The notes beneath the pieces are model-generated. The model was not told the origin of the DNA and made no database searches. It saw nothing but the letters and a program-made list of their open reading frames with translations. Positions 43,196 to 52,601 of a stretch of DNA of 52,904 nt are shown piece after piece. The translations under genes were made by a program, and so were the position numbers. The first letter of the stretch is position 1; each line of letters starts with the position of its first letter. The stretch comes from an uncultured Gammaproteobacteria bacterium (lineage in GTDB: Bacteria > Pseudomonadota > Gammaproteobacteria > Pseudomonadales > Pseudohongiellaceae), in contig CAILUG010000052.1 of NCBI GenBank assembly GCA_903837345.1, positions 1-52,904 of the forward strand, read 5' to 3'.

Positions 43196-43237
43196 TCCGC
43201 CAGAGGCTGCAAGCCACACCATTCCTGAATGCAGGGA

Positions 43238-44044
43238 TTATTTTTTGGCTACAGCGGCCAGACCCTGGGTGATTTCGATGTTGGTGCCTACCGGATCTAC
43301 GATGAAGGCAATGGTCAGGCCCAGATCGTCACGTTTTTCCGGAGCACGATCAAACTTGACGCCGAGCTTGTCCATCTTCGCCTTGAAGGCATCCATGCTG
43401 GTAACTTCGAAGCCGAAGTGATCAATGGCATTGCCTTTGGAAGCTTTGGGGGCTTCACCACGTGCTGCCAGGAAATCGACGCGACCACCGGGAATCACCG
43501 CCGAAGGCATGCCGGCGCGTTCACCCACTTCTGCACCGAATACTTTCACGTACCAGTCGCGCACTGAATTCACATCGAGTGCCTGTACATGGCTGTGGTG
43601 GAACTTGATGGTTTCAACCTGGTCCGGCATGGTCAGAAATTCGACCCGCACGCCGTCTGGCAAGTCGGCCAGAATCTGGCCAGTGTCGGCTTTGTCCAGC
43701 ACGATCTTGGCGCCCATCGCTGCCAGTTTGGCCTTGTAGGTGTCATAACTCTTGACCGAGAACGCGATATGGTTGGCCGAAGTCTGGCCTGAGGGCAACA
43801 CAGGCGCCTGCTCTCTCAGCAATACCAGCATGCCGGGTGCGCTGAACACATTCTTGAGCTTGTCGCTTTTTACTTCGGTAAGCCCGAAACTCAGCCAGTA
43901 CTCGCGGCTCTTGGCTACATCAGCCACGTACAAATGGGTGTGGCCGGCGCTGACACCATCGGCATTGGGTGCTGACAGTTGCGCATTGGCAAGCACAGGC
44001 AATACAAAAATCGCAAGGCCAAAAGCCAGCGTTCGCAGTTTCAT
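43238..44044 (-). CDS. exported VOC (glyoxalase-like) protein with two domains
   Basis: A 268-residue protein with a signal peptide (cleavage near ANA) and two vicinal-oxygen-chelate modules. The first begins GHTHLYVADVAKSREYWLSFG and the second is about residues 150-260 (HSHVQALDVNSVRDWYVKVFG). The His/Glu pattern (GHTHLYV, VEFLTM, HHSHV, IEITQ) would suit one metal site made by both halves. VOC proteins include glyoxalase I, ring-cleaving dioxygenases and drug-binding proteins. An exported form is uncommon, and the substrate is unknown. It is convergent with the outer-membrane protein gene. Confidence 0.8.
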   Translation of the reverse strand: MKLRTLAFGLAIFVLPVLANAQLSAPNADGVSAGHTHLYVADVAKSREYWLSFGLTEVKSDKLKNVFSAPGMLVLLREQAPVLPSGQTSANHIAFSVKSYDTYKAKLAAMGAKIVLDKADTGQILADLPDGVRVEFLTMPDQVETIKFHHSHVQALDVNSVRDWYVKVFGAEVGERAGMPSAVIPGGRVDFLAARGEAPKASKGNAIDHFGFEVTSMDAFKAKMDKLGVKFDRAPEKRDDLGLTIAFIVDPVGTNIEITQGLAAVAKK

Positions 44045-44129
44045 GAGTAAACCCTCTGTTGTCTGAAAAAAATCAATTGTAAAAAATTGGAGTCAGAGTC
44101 GCATGTTCCTGCTCTTCGACACGGAGTCC

Positions 44130-44203
44130 GCAAGGGGGCCTAGCCGGAGTGGCTGGCTCGGTCGCTGTTCGCTCCTCACCACCACCCCGGCTCTCCCCCT
44201 TGC
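44130..44203. other. large GC-rich stem-loop between VOC and malate synthase genes
   Basis: Arms 44130-44152 and 44179-44203 pair along about 20 bases (gcaaggggg/cccccttgc, agccgg/ccggct, then gtgg/ccac with small bulges) and enclose a 26-base loop. There is no T-run on either strand, so it is not a standard terminator. It lies in the 202-base gap between two minus-strand genes and could be a processed mRNA structure, a palindromic repeat or a small RNA. Confidence 0.6.
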
Positions 44204-44246
44204 TCATCTGGTTCGGAGAGATGTGAAATTTGCTTCTGACATTGTT

Positions 44247-46436
44247 TTACTTCTGTTTTTGTTTTAGTTCACGCCGGCGTGCATGCAATACCGGCTCGGT
44301 ATAACCGTTGGGTTGCTCAACACCCTTGAACACCAGATCGCAAGCAGCCTGGAATGCAATGCCTTCGTAGCCGGGTGCCATGTTCTTGTAGAGCGGATCG
44401 GCTGCGTTCTGCTGGTCCACCACAATCGCCATGCGCTTGAGGGTGCTCATCACCTGGTCCTTGCTGCAGATGCCGTGCTGCAACCAGTTGGCTATGTGCT
44501 GGCTGGAAATGCGCAAGGTGGCGCGGTCTTCCATCAGGCCGACGTGATTGATGTCAGGCACCTTGGAACAGCCGACACCCTGGTCGATCCAGCGCACCAC
44601 ATAACCGAGTATGCCCTGGGCATTGTTGTCGAGCTCTTTCTGTATCTGTTCAGGTGTCAGTTTGTTGTCAGCCAGCAGCGGAATCATCAGGATGGTGTCG
44701 ACACTGGCCTTCTGGCGGTTCGAAAGTTCCCGCTGGGTCTGCGCCACGTTGATCTGGTGATAATGAATGGCATGCAGGGTGGCGGCAGTGGGTGAGGGTA
44801 CCCATGCACAGTTGGCACCCATGTTGGGATGCACGACTTTCTGCGCCATCATGTCGCCCATCATGTCGGGTTTGGCCCACATGCCTTTGCCTATCTGCGC
44901 CTTGCCGGTGAATCCGGCAGCCACGCCGATATCAACGTTGGAATTTTCATAGGCGCCGATCCACGGCTGGTTCTTGATGGTGTCTTTCGGCAGGAACGGA
45001 CCTGCTTTCATGCTGGTGTGGATCTCGTCACCGGTGCGGTCAAGGAAGCCGGTGTTGATGAAGAACACGCGATCCTTCACAGCGCGGATGCACTCTTTCA
45101 GGTTGACGCTGGTGCGGCGCTCTTCATCCATGATGCCAACCTTGATGGTATTACGTTTGAGGCCCAGTGCATCTTCTACTGCATTGAGTGTGTCGTTGCA
45201 GAACTGCACTTCTTCCGGGCCGTGCATCTTGGGCTTGACGATGTAGATGCTGCCTTCGCGGCTGTTCTTGAACGGGCTGTCGCCCTTGATGTCGTGCAGT
45301 GAACACAGGCTGGTTACCATCGCATCCATCAGGCCTTCCGGAATTTCACGGCCTTCGCGATCAAGAATCGCATCAGTGGTCATCAGGTGGCCGACATTGC
45401 GGATCAACAGCAGGCTGCGACCCTGCATGATCACGGTTTCACCGCTGGTGCCTTTGTAGACACGGTCGGGATTCATTTTGCGACTGACTGTCTTGTCGCC
45501 TTTTTTGAAGCTCTCTTCCAGCGTGCCTTTCATCAGACCCAGCCAGTTGCGATATACCGCCACTTTGTCACTGGCGTCGACGGCAGCAATGCTGTCTTCG
45601 CAATCCTGGATCGTTGTCATTGCCGATTCCATGTAGACGTCCTTGACGCCGGCATGATGCTGCTTGCCAATGATGTTGGTGTCGTCGAGCTGGATCTCCA
45701 GATGCAGGCCATGGTTGGCGAACAGCAGCGCAGCTGGGGAGGAGAAGCCGCCCTGGAAGCCGATCAGCTTGTCAGGATGGCACAGGCCGGTGATGGTGTG
45801 GTCTTTCAGCTCCACTTCCAGAATGATGTGGCCGTTTTCATTGGCCAGACGATATTGCTGCACCATCTCATGACGGCCACGTTTCAGCGGGATCGCCTGA
45901 TCGAGGAATTCGTCGGCATAGGCAATGACTTTCTGCCCACGCAGCGGATTGTAAGTGGCAGTGCGGGTGGCACCGCTGGTCTCGGGGATTACATCGGTGC
46001 CGTAGAGTGCGTCGAACAGACTGCCCCAGCGTGCGTTGGCGGCATTGAGTGCGTAGCGCGCGTTCATCACCGGAACTACCAGCTGCGGCCCCGCGACAAT
46101 CGCGATTTCGTAATCATTGCCGCGCGTGGTGATTTTGAAGTCTTCACCCACCGGCACCAGATAGCCAATGTCCTGCAGGAACTTTTTATACTCATCGCGA
46201 TGAGCCAGGTAATAGTTGCGATCATGGTTGTGATGCCAGCCATCAATGCTGGCCTGCAACTCATCACGCTTTTGCAACAGCGCACGATTGCGAGGTGCCA
46301 GCGTGTCAACGATTTTGCCCATCGCTGCCCAGAACGCCCTGGGTTCGATGCCGGTGCCGGGCGCGGCTTCTTTTTCGATGAAATCGTAAAGTACCTGCGA
46401 AATCTGCAGGTTGCTGGCGGAAATTTTGTTCGGCAT
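44247..46436 (-). CDS. glcB: malate synthase G
   Basis: A 729-residue enzyme that condenses glyoxylate and acetyl-CoA to malate in the cytoplasm, in the glyoxylate bypass or glycolate use. Length matches the G isoform (about 723) rather than the A isoform (about 530). Typical phrases are [35 protein letters not shown] (positions about 45485-45380), [12 protein letters not shown] and GIMDEER-type magnesium-site residues. ATG 46436 ([11 protein letters not shown]) has AAGAGGT upstream, and an in-frame upstream codon is rejected because it adds an untypical 79-residue leader. No isocitrate lyase is in view. Its leader has 13-bp tandem repeats. Confidence 0.95.
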   Translation of the reverse strand: MPNKISASNLQISQVLYDFIEKEAAPGTGIEPRAFWAAMGKIVDTLAPRNRALLQKRDELQASIDGWHHNHDRNYYLAHRDEYKKFLQDIGYLVPVGEDFKITTRGNDYEIAIVAGPQLVVPVMNARYALNAANARWGSLFDALYGTDVIPETSGATRTATYNPLRGQKVIAYADEFLDQAIPLKRGRHEMVQQYRLANENGHIILEVELKDHTITGLCHPDKLIGFQGGFSSPAALLFANHGLHLEIQLDDTNIIGKQHHAGVKDVYMESAMTTIQDCEDSIAAVDASDKVAVYRNWLGLMKGTLEESFKKGDKTVSRKMNPDRVYKGTSGETVIMQGRSLLLIRNVGHLMTTDAILDREGREIPEGLMDAMVTSLCSLHDIKGDSPFKNSREGSIYIVKPKMHGPEEVQFCNDTLNAVEDALGLKRNTIKVGIMDEERRTSVNLKECIRAVKDRVFFINTGFLDRTGDEIHTSMKAGPFLPKDTIKNQPWIGAYENSNVDIGVAAGFTGKAQIGKGMWAKPDMMGDMMAQKVVHPNMGANCAWVPSPTAATLHAIHYHQINVAQTQRELSNRQKASVDTILMIPLLADNKLTPEQIQKELDNNAQGILGYVVRWIDQGVGCSKVPDINHVGLMEDRATLRISSQHIANWLQHGICSKDQVMSTLKRMAIVVDQQNAADPLYKNMAPGYEGIAFQAACDLVFKGVEQPNGYTEPVLHARRRELKQKQK

Positions 46437-46450
46437 GCGGACCTCTTGTT

Positions 46451-46502
46451 TGACTGCCAGTAATGACTGCCTGTGATGACTGCCTGTGATGACTGCCGTC
46501 GG
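46451..46502. repeat. 13-bp tandem repeats in the glcB leader
   Basis: Units tgactgccagtaa (46451-46463), tgactgcctgtga (46464-46476 and 46477-46489) and a partial tgactgccgtcgg (46490-46502). They lie 15 bases upstream of the glcB ATG on its 5' side, within the probable leader or core promoter. Variation in copy number could alter expression. Confidence 0.85.
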
Positions 46503-46579
46503 TTTGCGAGCGTGGCATTTTAGCGCCAAAACCAGGGTTGCGGGCCATTGAACTTGGCCATCTTGCAGCAATTGTGACT

Positions 46580-46622
46580 CCCGAACTTTTGGGCTGTTCG
46601 GGCATTTAAGTTCGGTTATACT
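46580..46622 (+). promoter_or_regulatory. inverted repeat and candidate -10 upstream of the monoheme protein gene
   Basis: CCCGAAC (46580-46586) and GTTCGGG (46596-46602) are perfect complements around a 9-base centre, followed by TATACT (46617-46622), about 97 bases before the ATG. The -35 region is poor, which suits an activator-dependent promoter with the inverted repeat as the operator. The gap 46437-46718 is shared with the divergent glcB gene. Confidence 0.4.
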
Positions 46623-46718
46623 CGCGGCCTTCCATGACCGGCCTTTCTGCGTCACAACGAGCGGAATTCCCAATAAAAACCGTGTAATTCTCCTGTCATG
46701 GCCACCCGAGGAGGAAAT

Positions 46719-48902
46719 ATGATAAAGCTCATGCGTGCGTGCCTGGTACTTGCCCTGTCAACATTGGCGGGCGTTGCGCTGGCCCAGGCCCCGACCCCGG
46801 GCAACGTCAAGCGCGTTTATCCCGAAGGGTTTATCAGTGGCACTGTCACCAGTGACAAAGGTCCCGAAGCCGGTGTGTGGGTCATCGCCGAAACCAAGGA
46901 GACCAATACCCCCTTCATCAAGATCGTGGTGACTGACGACCAGGGCCACTTCACGCTGCCGCAGCTGCCGAACTACACCTTCAACGTGTGGGTGCGGGGT
47001 TTCGGCTTGCTTGATTCTGCCAAGGTCAAGGGTCGTCCCGGTGATACCAAACTCGAGTTGAAAGCCGAAGTCGCGAAGGATCCGAAAGACGCCGCCAAGG
47101 TCTATCCCAGTGACTATTGGCTGTCGCTGCTGGAACCCCCAGGCAAAGACAAATTCCCGGGCACCGGACCGGCTGCTGCCGGTGGCAATGGCTTCCTGCC
47201 GACCATCCAGAGCCAGGCCGACTGGATGCACCGGTTCAAGAAGGATTGCAACTTCTGCCACGAACTCGGCACCAAGACCACCCGCACGCTCGACCACATG
47301 AGCTCGCTGAATTTCGATACCCATGAAGAAGCCTGGAAATACCGTACCACGCTCGGCGTGCGTGGCGGCAGCATGCAGGCCGCCTTCGCGCAGTTCGGCA
47401 TCGACGGCATGGCCAAAACCATGGCTGACTGGACCCGCAAGGTCGCATCCGGCGCCGTGCCGCCGATGCCGCCGCGTCCGCAGGGCGTCGAGCGCAACGT
47501 GGTTGTCACGCTGTGGGACATTGGCGGTCCGCAGGACTTCATGCATGATGAAATCTCCACCGACAAGAACAACCCGACTGTCAACGCCTACGGCCCGATC
47601 TACGCGGTATCGGCCGGTCATGGCACGCTGAACGTGGTGGATCCGATTACCAATGACACCTACAAGATGGTCATCCCGACCCGGGAAGATCCGCGCGTGG
47701 TGAAAACCCGTTTCCCGGCCCCCGGCAACCCGTCCAACTTCTGGGGCATGGAATGGCTGTGGGGCCAGGAAAACCCCGCCGATCCGCACAACCCCATGAT
47801 GGACTACAAGGGTCGTGTATGGGAGACGTCCAAGATCCGCAACGACGAGCCCGAATGGTGCATGGAAGGCTCCAAGAACAAATACGCGCAGTACTATCCG
47901 CTGCGCGCCAGCATGCGTCAGGCCTCGGTGTACGATCCGAAGACCGGCAAGTTCGAGCTGATTGACACTTGCTATGCGACGCACCATCTGAATTTCGGCA
48001 ACGACAAGGACCACACGCTGTACTTCAATGAATTGATCGGGCCCATCTTCGGCTGGATCAACACCCGCGTGTGGGACGAAACCCATGATGAGCAACTGGC
48101 CAATGGCTGGTGCCCGCAGATCATTGACACCAACGGCGACGGCAAGATCACCAAACCATGGAACAAGGCCGGTGAGGCGAATCCGGATCCGAAGCTGGAT
48201 ACCGAAGTGCGCCTGCCGCTCTATAACATTGTGGTCGATCCGCACGATGCCAATATTGCATGGGGAGCCTCTGAAGGCCGTACCGGTGAAGATCGCGGTT
48301 ACCTCGTCCGCTTGAACCGCGGCAACAATCCGCCGGAAAGTTGTGTCTCCGAGGTCTATCGCGTACCCGCAGGCACCTTGAACCCGCGTGGCATGGACAT
48401 CGACAGCGAAGGCAATGCATGGGCAGCCATGGCGGCCACCTCGCAATGGGCCAGGTTCGACCGCCGCAAGTGCAAGAAAACCAATGGTCCTGGTGCTGAA
48501 ACCGGCGATCTGTGCGCAGAAGGCTGGACCGTGTGGCAGACCCAGGGTCCGAAGATGGGCAGTTCCATCTATCCGGCCGACTTCCACTACTTTGGTTGGG
48601 TTGATCGCGAGAACACCTCTGGCCTCGGCAAGGACACACCGATCCTGACCGGCTCCAACTCCGATTCGCTGATTGCACTGGATGCGAAGACCGGCAAGTG
48701 GACCTATCTGCGCGTGCCGTATCCGCTGGGCTCCTACCAGCGTGGCCTTGACGGTCGCATCGACGATCCCAACACCGGCTGGAAAGGCCGTGGGCTGTAC
48801 ACCAACTACGGTACCCACCTTGTGTGGCACATCGAAGGCGGCAAGGGCACGACCGGCAAGGTCGTCAAGTTCCAGGTACGCCCTGATCCCCTGGCGCACT
48901 AG
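46719..48902 (+). CDS. large exported protein: Cpr-like domain, CxxCH heme site, Vgb-like propeller
   Basis: A 727-residue protein with a signal peptide ending ALAQ. Residues about 25-110 look like a carboxypeptidase regulatory-like beta domain ([22 protein letters not shown]). CNFCH at Cys177-His181 is a c-type heme site. The rest resembles a virginiamycin-B-lyase-type propeller with repeated phrases ([27 protein letters not shown]), plus an EF-hand-like loop [10 protein letters not shown] near residue 475. I infer a periplasmic or surface redox protein that binds an organic substrate. No pathway can be named. ATG 46719 follows GAGGAGG at optimal spacing. A perfect terminator follows. The gene is divergent from glcB and separated from it by 282 bases. 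Confidence 0.75.
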   Translation: MIKLMRACLVLALSTLAGVALAQAPTPGNVKRVYPEGFISGTVTSDKGPEAGVWVIAETKETNTPFIKIVVTDDQGHFTLPQLPNYTFNVWVRGFGLLDSAKVKGRPGDTKLELKAEVAKDPKDAAKVYPSDYWLSLLEPPGKDKFPGTGPAAAGGNGFLPTIQSQADWMHRFKKDCNFCHELGTKTTRTLDHMSSLNFDTHEEAWKYRTTLGVRGGSMQAAFAQFGIDGMAKTMADWTRKVASGAVPPMPPRPQGVERNVVVTLWDIGGPQDFMHDEISTDKNNPTVNAYGPIYAVSAGHGTLNVVDPITNDTYKMVIPTREDPRVVKTRFPAPGNPSNFWGMEWLWGQENPADPHNPMMDYKGRVWETSKIRNDEPEWCMEGSKNKYAQYYPLRASMRQASVYDPKTGKFELIDTCYATHHLNFGNDKDHTLYFNELIGPIFGWINTRVWDETHDEQLANGWCPQIIDTNGDGKITKPWNKAGEANPDPKLDTEVRLPLYNIVVDPHDANIAWGASEGRTGEDRGYLVRLNRGNNPPESCVSEVYRVPAGTLNPRGMDIDSEGNAWAAMAATSQWARFDRRKCKKTNGPGAETGDLCAEGWTVWQTQGPKMGSSIYPADFHYFGWVDRENTSGLGKDTPILTGSNSDSLIALDAKTGKWTYLRVPYPLGSYQRGLDGRIDDPNTGWKGRGLYTNYGTHLVWHIEGGKGTTGKVVKFQVRPDPLAH

Positions 48903-48912
48903 TTCATGAACC

Positions 48913-48946
48913 AATGAAAAAGCCCGCATTAGCGGGCTTTTTCATT
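48913..48946. terminator. bidirectional intrinsic terminator
   Basis: aatgaaaaagcccgc (48913-48927) and gcgggctttttcatt (48932-48946) form a perfect 15-bp stem with an ATTA loop and a T-run on each strand. It serves both the monoheme protein gene and the convergent SUMF1-type gene. Confidence 0.95.
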
Positions 48947-48973
48947 TCTGGAGCTGCTGAATGGTCTGTTGCG

Positions 48974-49792
48974 CTAGAGTTCGCGCACTACGCGAAAGCC
49001 GATGAAGTTGAAGCGCAACATGGACGGCAGGTAGAAGCGCATCGCCGACCGCAAATTTTCCTGGAAGAAGTACCACGAGCCGCCACGCAATTCGCGCGCT
49101 TCGCAATCACCTTTCAGCCAGGCACTACCATCGGTGGGTGCGCCCTGGTAGTTGTCGTTGGCGCAATCCTGCAACCACTGATAGACATTGCCCACCATAT
49201 CATACAGGCCGAACTTGTTGGGTTCGAAGGAGCCGACTGGCGAGGTGTTGATCCATTGATCCTTGCCGAGTTTGGCACCCTGGCAGCATTCATCAGCGCC
49301 GTAGTTGGCGTAGTCATGGTTGCCGCTGTCGCCCCAGTAGTAAGCGCTGGTAGTGCCGGCGCGCGCTGCATATTCCCATTCTGCCTCGGTGGGCAGCCGC
49401 CAATGCTGGCTGGTGACGCCAGACAGCCACTTCACATAGTTTTGTGCATCATCCCAATCCACGTAGATTACCGGCCGGTTGCCACGGCCCCAGCCACGGT
49501 CACCCGGCATGTGTCCTTTGCAACCGCCGCCAGCAACGCAAGCCTCCCATTCGTCAAAGGTGACGTCGTATTTGCCCATTGCAAACGACTTGATACTGAC
49601 CATGTGCTGCGGGCTTTCGGAGTTGACGCGGCCCCGGTCCGAGGTTGGTGATCCCATGATGAACTGCCCGGACGGTATCACCACCATTTCAGGAATCTTC
49701 ACAGCGGGTGCTGCAGCTTTTTGAGCGAGAGCAACCTGTGTCAACAGGCAGCAGGCAGCCATCGCCAGGAATGCGGATCTTGTTTTAATCAT
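48974..49792 (-). CDS. SUMF1/formylglycine-generating-enzyme-like exported protein
   Basis: A 272-residue protein with a signal peptide (ending ALAQ) and a full SUMF1 fold: FIMGSPTSDRGRVNSESPQHMV, YDVTFDEWEACV, RLPTEAEWEYAARAG, GLYDMVGNVYQW and ELRGGSWYFF. True aerobic formylglycine-generating enzymes carry two Cys in the last segment after RGGSW. Here there are none, so sulfatase activation is unlikely. Many such proteins instead bind ligands or act as a C-type-lectin-like structural domain. ATG 49792 has GGAGG upstream. No sulfatase gene is near. Confidence 0.85.
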   Translation of the reverse strand: MIKTRSAFLAMAACCLLTQVALAQKAAAPAVKIPEMVVIPSGQFIMGSPTSDRGRVNSESPQHMVSIKSFAMGKYDVTFDEWEACVAGGGCKGHMPGDRGWGRGNRPVIYVDWDDAQNYVKWLSGVTSQHWRLPTEAEWEYAARAGTTSAYYWGDSGNHDYANYGADECCQGAKLGKDQWINTSPVGSFEPNKFGLYDMVGNVYQWLQDCANDNYQGAPTDGSAWLKGDCEARELRGGSWYFFQENLRSAMRFYLPSMLRFNFIGFRVVREL

Positions 49793-49905
49793 TGTTCCTC
49801 CAATCCGGTTGAGCCCGGGTTCGCCGGAAATTTGCACTAATTTACAGGCAGTCGCGTGCGCACGGCAACGTGGTATCAGGCAACAATTGTGGACTTGCAA
49901 ACCAG

Positions 49906-50508
49906 TCAGCCGCGGGACAATTCAAACTTGTCGCGGATGGTGCTGTACCAGTTGCCGGCCAGACGGCCGACCGGATCGAGTTTTTCAAAATCGATGCGAC
50001 CGTCCAGATAGATGCTGTCATCGATGATGAGATGCTTGATCTCGCCGAGGATCAGATTGCCGGAACCTGGTTCGTTGCCGAAACTGATTACTTCACGCAA
50101 CTCACACTCGAACACCAGCAATGCTTCTTTCACGTAGGGAGCATTGATGTGGGGAGCTTGCATGGCGGTGAGTCCGGCGTAGACGAACTCGTCTTCATCC
50201 GGCTCAAGCGTCGCTGAACTTTTGCTCATCTGCTGCACCAGTGCATGGCTGGCAGCATTGAGAGTGAAACAGCGCGTATCGAGGATGTTTTGCAGCGTGT
50301 CTTTTTTGCGGCCATCGGAGCGCGGAATGGTGGAAAAACCGATGATCGGTGGTTTGGCACTGAAACAGTTGTAGAACGAGAACGGTGCCAGGTTGTTGAT
50401 GCCGTTTTTGCTGCGGGTACCGGCCCAGGCAATGGGGCGTTGCGCAATGCTGCCGATCAGGATGCGATAGATATCGGCGTGCGCCATTTGGTCGGCTTGC
50501 AGAATCAT
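49906..50508 (-). CDS. flavin reductase-like FMN-binding protein
   Basis: A 200-residue split-barrel flavoprotein of the flavin-reductase-like family. It includes HADIYRILIGSIAQRPIAWAGTRSKNGINNLAPFSFYNCFSAKPP (positions about 50490-50355), FSTIPRSDGRKKDTLQNI, and the GRLAGNWYSTIRDKFEL ending. Members supply reduced FMN to monooxygenases or reduce substrates directly. The partner is unknown. ATG 50508 gives the usual MILQADQM start. Upstream the 17-mer-like phrase gcggcgttcgaagca occurs twice (near 50525 and 50560). Confidence 0.85.
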   Translation of the reverse strand: MILQADQMAHADIYRILIGSIAQRPIAWAGTRSKNGINNLAPFSFYNCFSAKPPIIGFSTIPRSDGRKKDTLQNILDTRCFTLNAASHALVQQMSKSSATLEPDEDEFVYAGLTAMQAPHINAPYVKEALLVFECELREVISFGNEPGSGNLILGEIKHLIIDDSIYLDGRIDFEKLDPVGRLAGNWYSTIRDKFELSRG

Positions 50509-50631
50509 GGGAAATACAGCGCCTGCGGCGTTCGAAGCAGCTTGTCCATTGAGGCGCCCGCGGCGTTCGAAGCAACCCATCCCTTTCCGCGCCGTGGCCT
50601 TATAAGTAGCGAAGCGGCCCGTTCATGAATT

Positions 50632-50721
50632 TGGCGGAGAAGTAGGGATTTGAACCCTAGAGACCCTTGCAGGTCTGCCTGATTTCGAATCAGGTCCGTT
50701 CGGCCACTCCGGCACCTCTCC
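50632..50721 (-). tRNA. tRNA-Ser (anticodon CGA)
   Basis: A complete class II tRNA. The acceptor stem GGAGAGG pairs with CTTCTCC, the D-arm contains GCCGGAGTGGCCGAACGG, and the anticodon stem CCTGA/TCAGG holds loop TTCGAAA with anticodon CGA. The long variable arm (GACCTGCAAGGGTC) is typical of serine tRNA. The T-arm carries GGTTCAAATCC, and CCA is encoded. The anticodon reads UCG codons. Confidence 0.96.
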
Positions 50722-50785
50722 GTTGACATGTTGTCAGCGGCGCTGATTGTAGAGGAATTGGTTGCGAGGAGCGAGGCAATAGTCA

Positions 50786-51643
50786 TTACTTTCTCATCGC
50801 AGTAAATGGCGCTTCGGTGCCAGACAGCGACAGGGTTCCTTCCAGCGTGGTATCTGTCATCTTGCTGGCAGTGAAATCCACGCGGCCGGGTTTGCCGTTG
50901 AATACTACATCGTAGCCCCAGCGCGCCCGCCAGGCACTGACATTGCCGCTCAGCGTGCTTGGCGCTGGTTTTGCCATCACAGGGGTGCAGGTGCCGGACA
51001 GGTTTGATCGGCTCTGTACCAGCGTGCAGTTCACGGTAATCGGGGTTTTGCCACCGACACTCGAGCTGATCATCCAGTCACCGCTGAGTTTCGGCAACGC
51101 CATGCCGGCCTTTTCTTCATTGGACGGCCCGGGGATGTCGCCGATCACTTCGCGCCGTTTGAATTTCCACTGTCCATCCTCGCGGATGAGAGCATCCTTG
51201 TAAGTGGCAAATATCAGCGCCACCGGCTGGCCTGCTGCATCCTGCGCATAGAATGCACCCCGGCTCAGTGCGGTGGCGTTGTCACCCTGCACGTCAATCT
51301 TTTCATTGGAAAACACATGCAGGTTGGCACCTGTAGCATTGGCTTTCAGCACCTGTTCAAGTTGTGCCGCAATTTCGGTGGGGCCATGGGCGGCAGCGCC
51401 ACCACCACCGACATATTCACTGTCACGGGCATAGAGCGCAGCAAACCCCTTGAAGTCACGGCTGTCGAGGGTGCGGCCGTAATTGGCGAACAGTTCACGT
51501 ATCTGTTCGCGGGATTCCAGAGTGGCAACCTGCATTTTCAGCCCCGTAATGGCGGCAGCAGGGTCGGGTGCCGGGCCGCAAGCGGTTATCATGAAAGCAG
51601 TGGAAAACAGCGAACAGAGCGGGGCGTGGATTTTGTTGTTCAT
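50786..51643 (-). CDS. lipoprotein with SnoaL/NTF2-like domain
   Basis: A 285-residue protein. The signal has lipobox MITACG, then a short helix and an NTF2/SnoaL-like domain, about residues 40-165 (REQIRELFANYGRTLDSRDFKGFAALYARDSEYV, then HVFSNEKIDVQGDNATALSRGAFYAQ). A C-terminal beta domain (about 180-285) ends in TLEGTLSLSGTEAPFTAMRK. SnoaL-like domains serve as isomerases, dehydratases or small-molecule binders. ATG 51643 is chosen because the lipoprotein signal starts there. The function is unknown. It is divergent from the sulfurtransferase, with 99 bases between starts. Confidence 0.8.
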   Translation of the reverse strand: MNNKIHAPLCSLFSTAFMITACGPAPDPAAAITGLKMQVATLESREQIRELFANYGRTLDSRDFKGFAALYARDSEYVGGGGAAAHGPTEIAAQLEQVLKANATGANLHVFSNEKIDVQGDNATALSRGAFYAQDAAGQPVALIFATYKDALIREDGQWKFKRREVIGDIPGPSNEEKAGMALPKLSGDWMISSSVGGKTPITVNCTLVQSRSNLSGTCTPVMAKPAPSTLSGNVSAWRARWGYDVVFNGKPGRVDFTASKMTDTTLEGTLSLSGTEAPFTAMRK

Positions 51644-51742
51644 TGTTGTTGTCCCGGGTTGAAGCCAAAGCTGCGAAAGTATTGAATATTCCTTATAAAC
51701 TGTTCGGCAGTGGAATTCAAAATCTATCAAAGGAGTTCACCG

Positions 51743-52588
51743 ATGTTGCACCCCCTGATAACTGTCATGCAGCTGAAAGCATTGCTGGCAGACCCGTCGC
51801 TGCGCTTGTTTGATTGCCGCTTCTCGCTGATGGATGCCGGTGCCGGGCAAAGAGCCTATGACAATGGCCATCTGCCCGGAGCCCGTTTCATCGATGTAAA
51901 TCGTGATCTCAGCACTCCGCACATTGCCGGCAGGACCGGACGTCATCCGCTGCCGGCTCGTACCGACTGGATAAGCAAGGTCCGCAGTCTGGGCATCATT
52001 CCCGAAAGTTTGGTGGTGCTGTATGACGATGGCGGCGGTGCCAGTGCTTCCCGTATGTGGTGGATGCTGCAGTGGTTGGGACACGACAAGGTTGCCGTGC
52101 TGGATGGTGGCTGGCAGGCATGGAATGCCGCAGGACTGCCGGTGACGCAAGTGGTGCCAGCCAAGCCTGGTGTTGTTGCCGATCACTACTCAAACAGGGC
52201 AGCACTTGTACAACTGGTATCAGCGAATGAGATCAATGGCCAGAGCCAGCTGTTGCTGGATGCACGCGAGCTGCCACGTTTCAAAGGTGAAGTGGAAACC
52301 ATTGATCCGGTGGCAGGCCACATTCCCGGCGCCGTGTGTGCGCCATTCAGTACCAACCTGCAGGCAGATGGCCGCTTCCGGTCGCCGCAACAATTGCGCG
52401 AAAAATTCAGCATGACCTCAGGCTCTGCGAAACCGGTGGTGTGCTATTGCGGGTCGGGCATAACCGCCTGTCACAACATTCTGGCAATGGCGGTGGCAGG
52501 TTTGCCTTTGCCTGCGCTCTATGCAGGTTCATGGAGTGAGTGGATCACCGATGCTGGCCGACCGGTGGCAACCGGCAACCCGGCTTGA
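51743..52588 (+). CDS. thiosulfate/3-mercaptopyruvate sulfurtransferase
   Basis: A 281-residue double-rhodanese protein. The inactive N-terminal half (LRLFDCRFSLMDAGAGQRAYDNGHLPGARFIDV) is followed by the active C-terminal half with Cys236 in the loop CGSGITAC. CGSG-V/I-T loops are found in 3-mercaptopyruvate sulfurtransferase (SseA), while thiosulfate enzymes have C-R-K-G-V-T loops, so the former is more likely. No signal peptide is seen. ATG 51743 has AGGAG 7 bases upstream. It is convergent with the truncated sensor gene. Confidence 0.92.
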   Translation: MLHPLITVMQLKALLADPSLRLFDCRFSLMDAGAGQRAYDNGHLPGARFIDVNRDLSTPHIAGRTGRHPLPARTDWISKVRSLGIIPESLVVLYDDGGGASASRMWWMLQWLGHDKVAVLDGGWQAWNAAGLPVTQVVPAKPGVVADHYSNRAALVQLVSANEINGQSQLLLDARELPRFKGEVETIDPVAGHIPGAVCAPFSTNLQADGRFRSPQQLREKFSMTSGSAKPVVCYCGSGITACHNILAMAVAGLPLPALYAGSWSEWITDAGRPVATGNPA

Positions 52589-52601
52589 CAGGTGCCCGCT
52601 C

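Noticed and set aside
44130-44203. tRNA gene in the glcB/VOC gap
   Set aside because: The pairing is a single long hairpin with no cloverleaf, T-loop or CCA end.
45387-46463. A 358-codon plus-strand frame over malate synthase G
   Set aside because: Complement of a highly conserved enzyme gene with a good ribosome site on the other strand.
46758-48929. A 723-codon open frame on the minus strand across the monoheme protein gene
   Set aside because: It mirrors the plus-strand gene, which has a signal peptide, heme motif, strong ribosome site and terminator. The antisense product has no recognisable domain, and its openness follows from the GC-rich codon bias.
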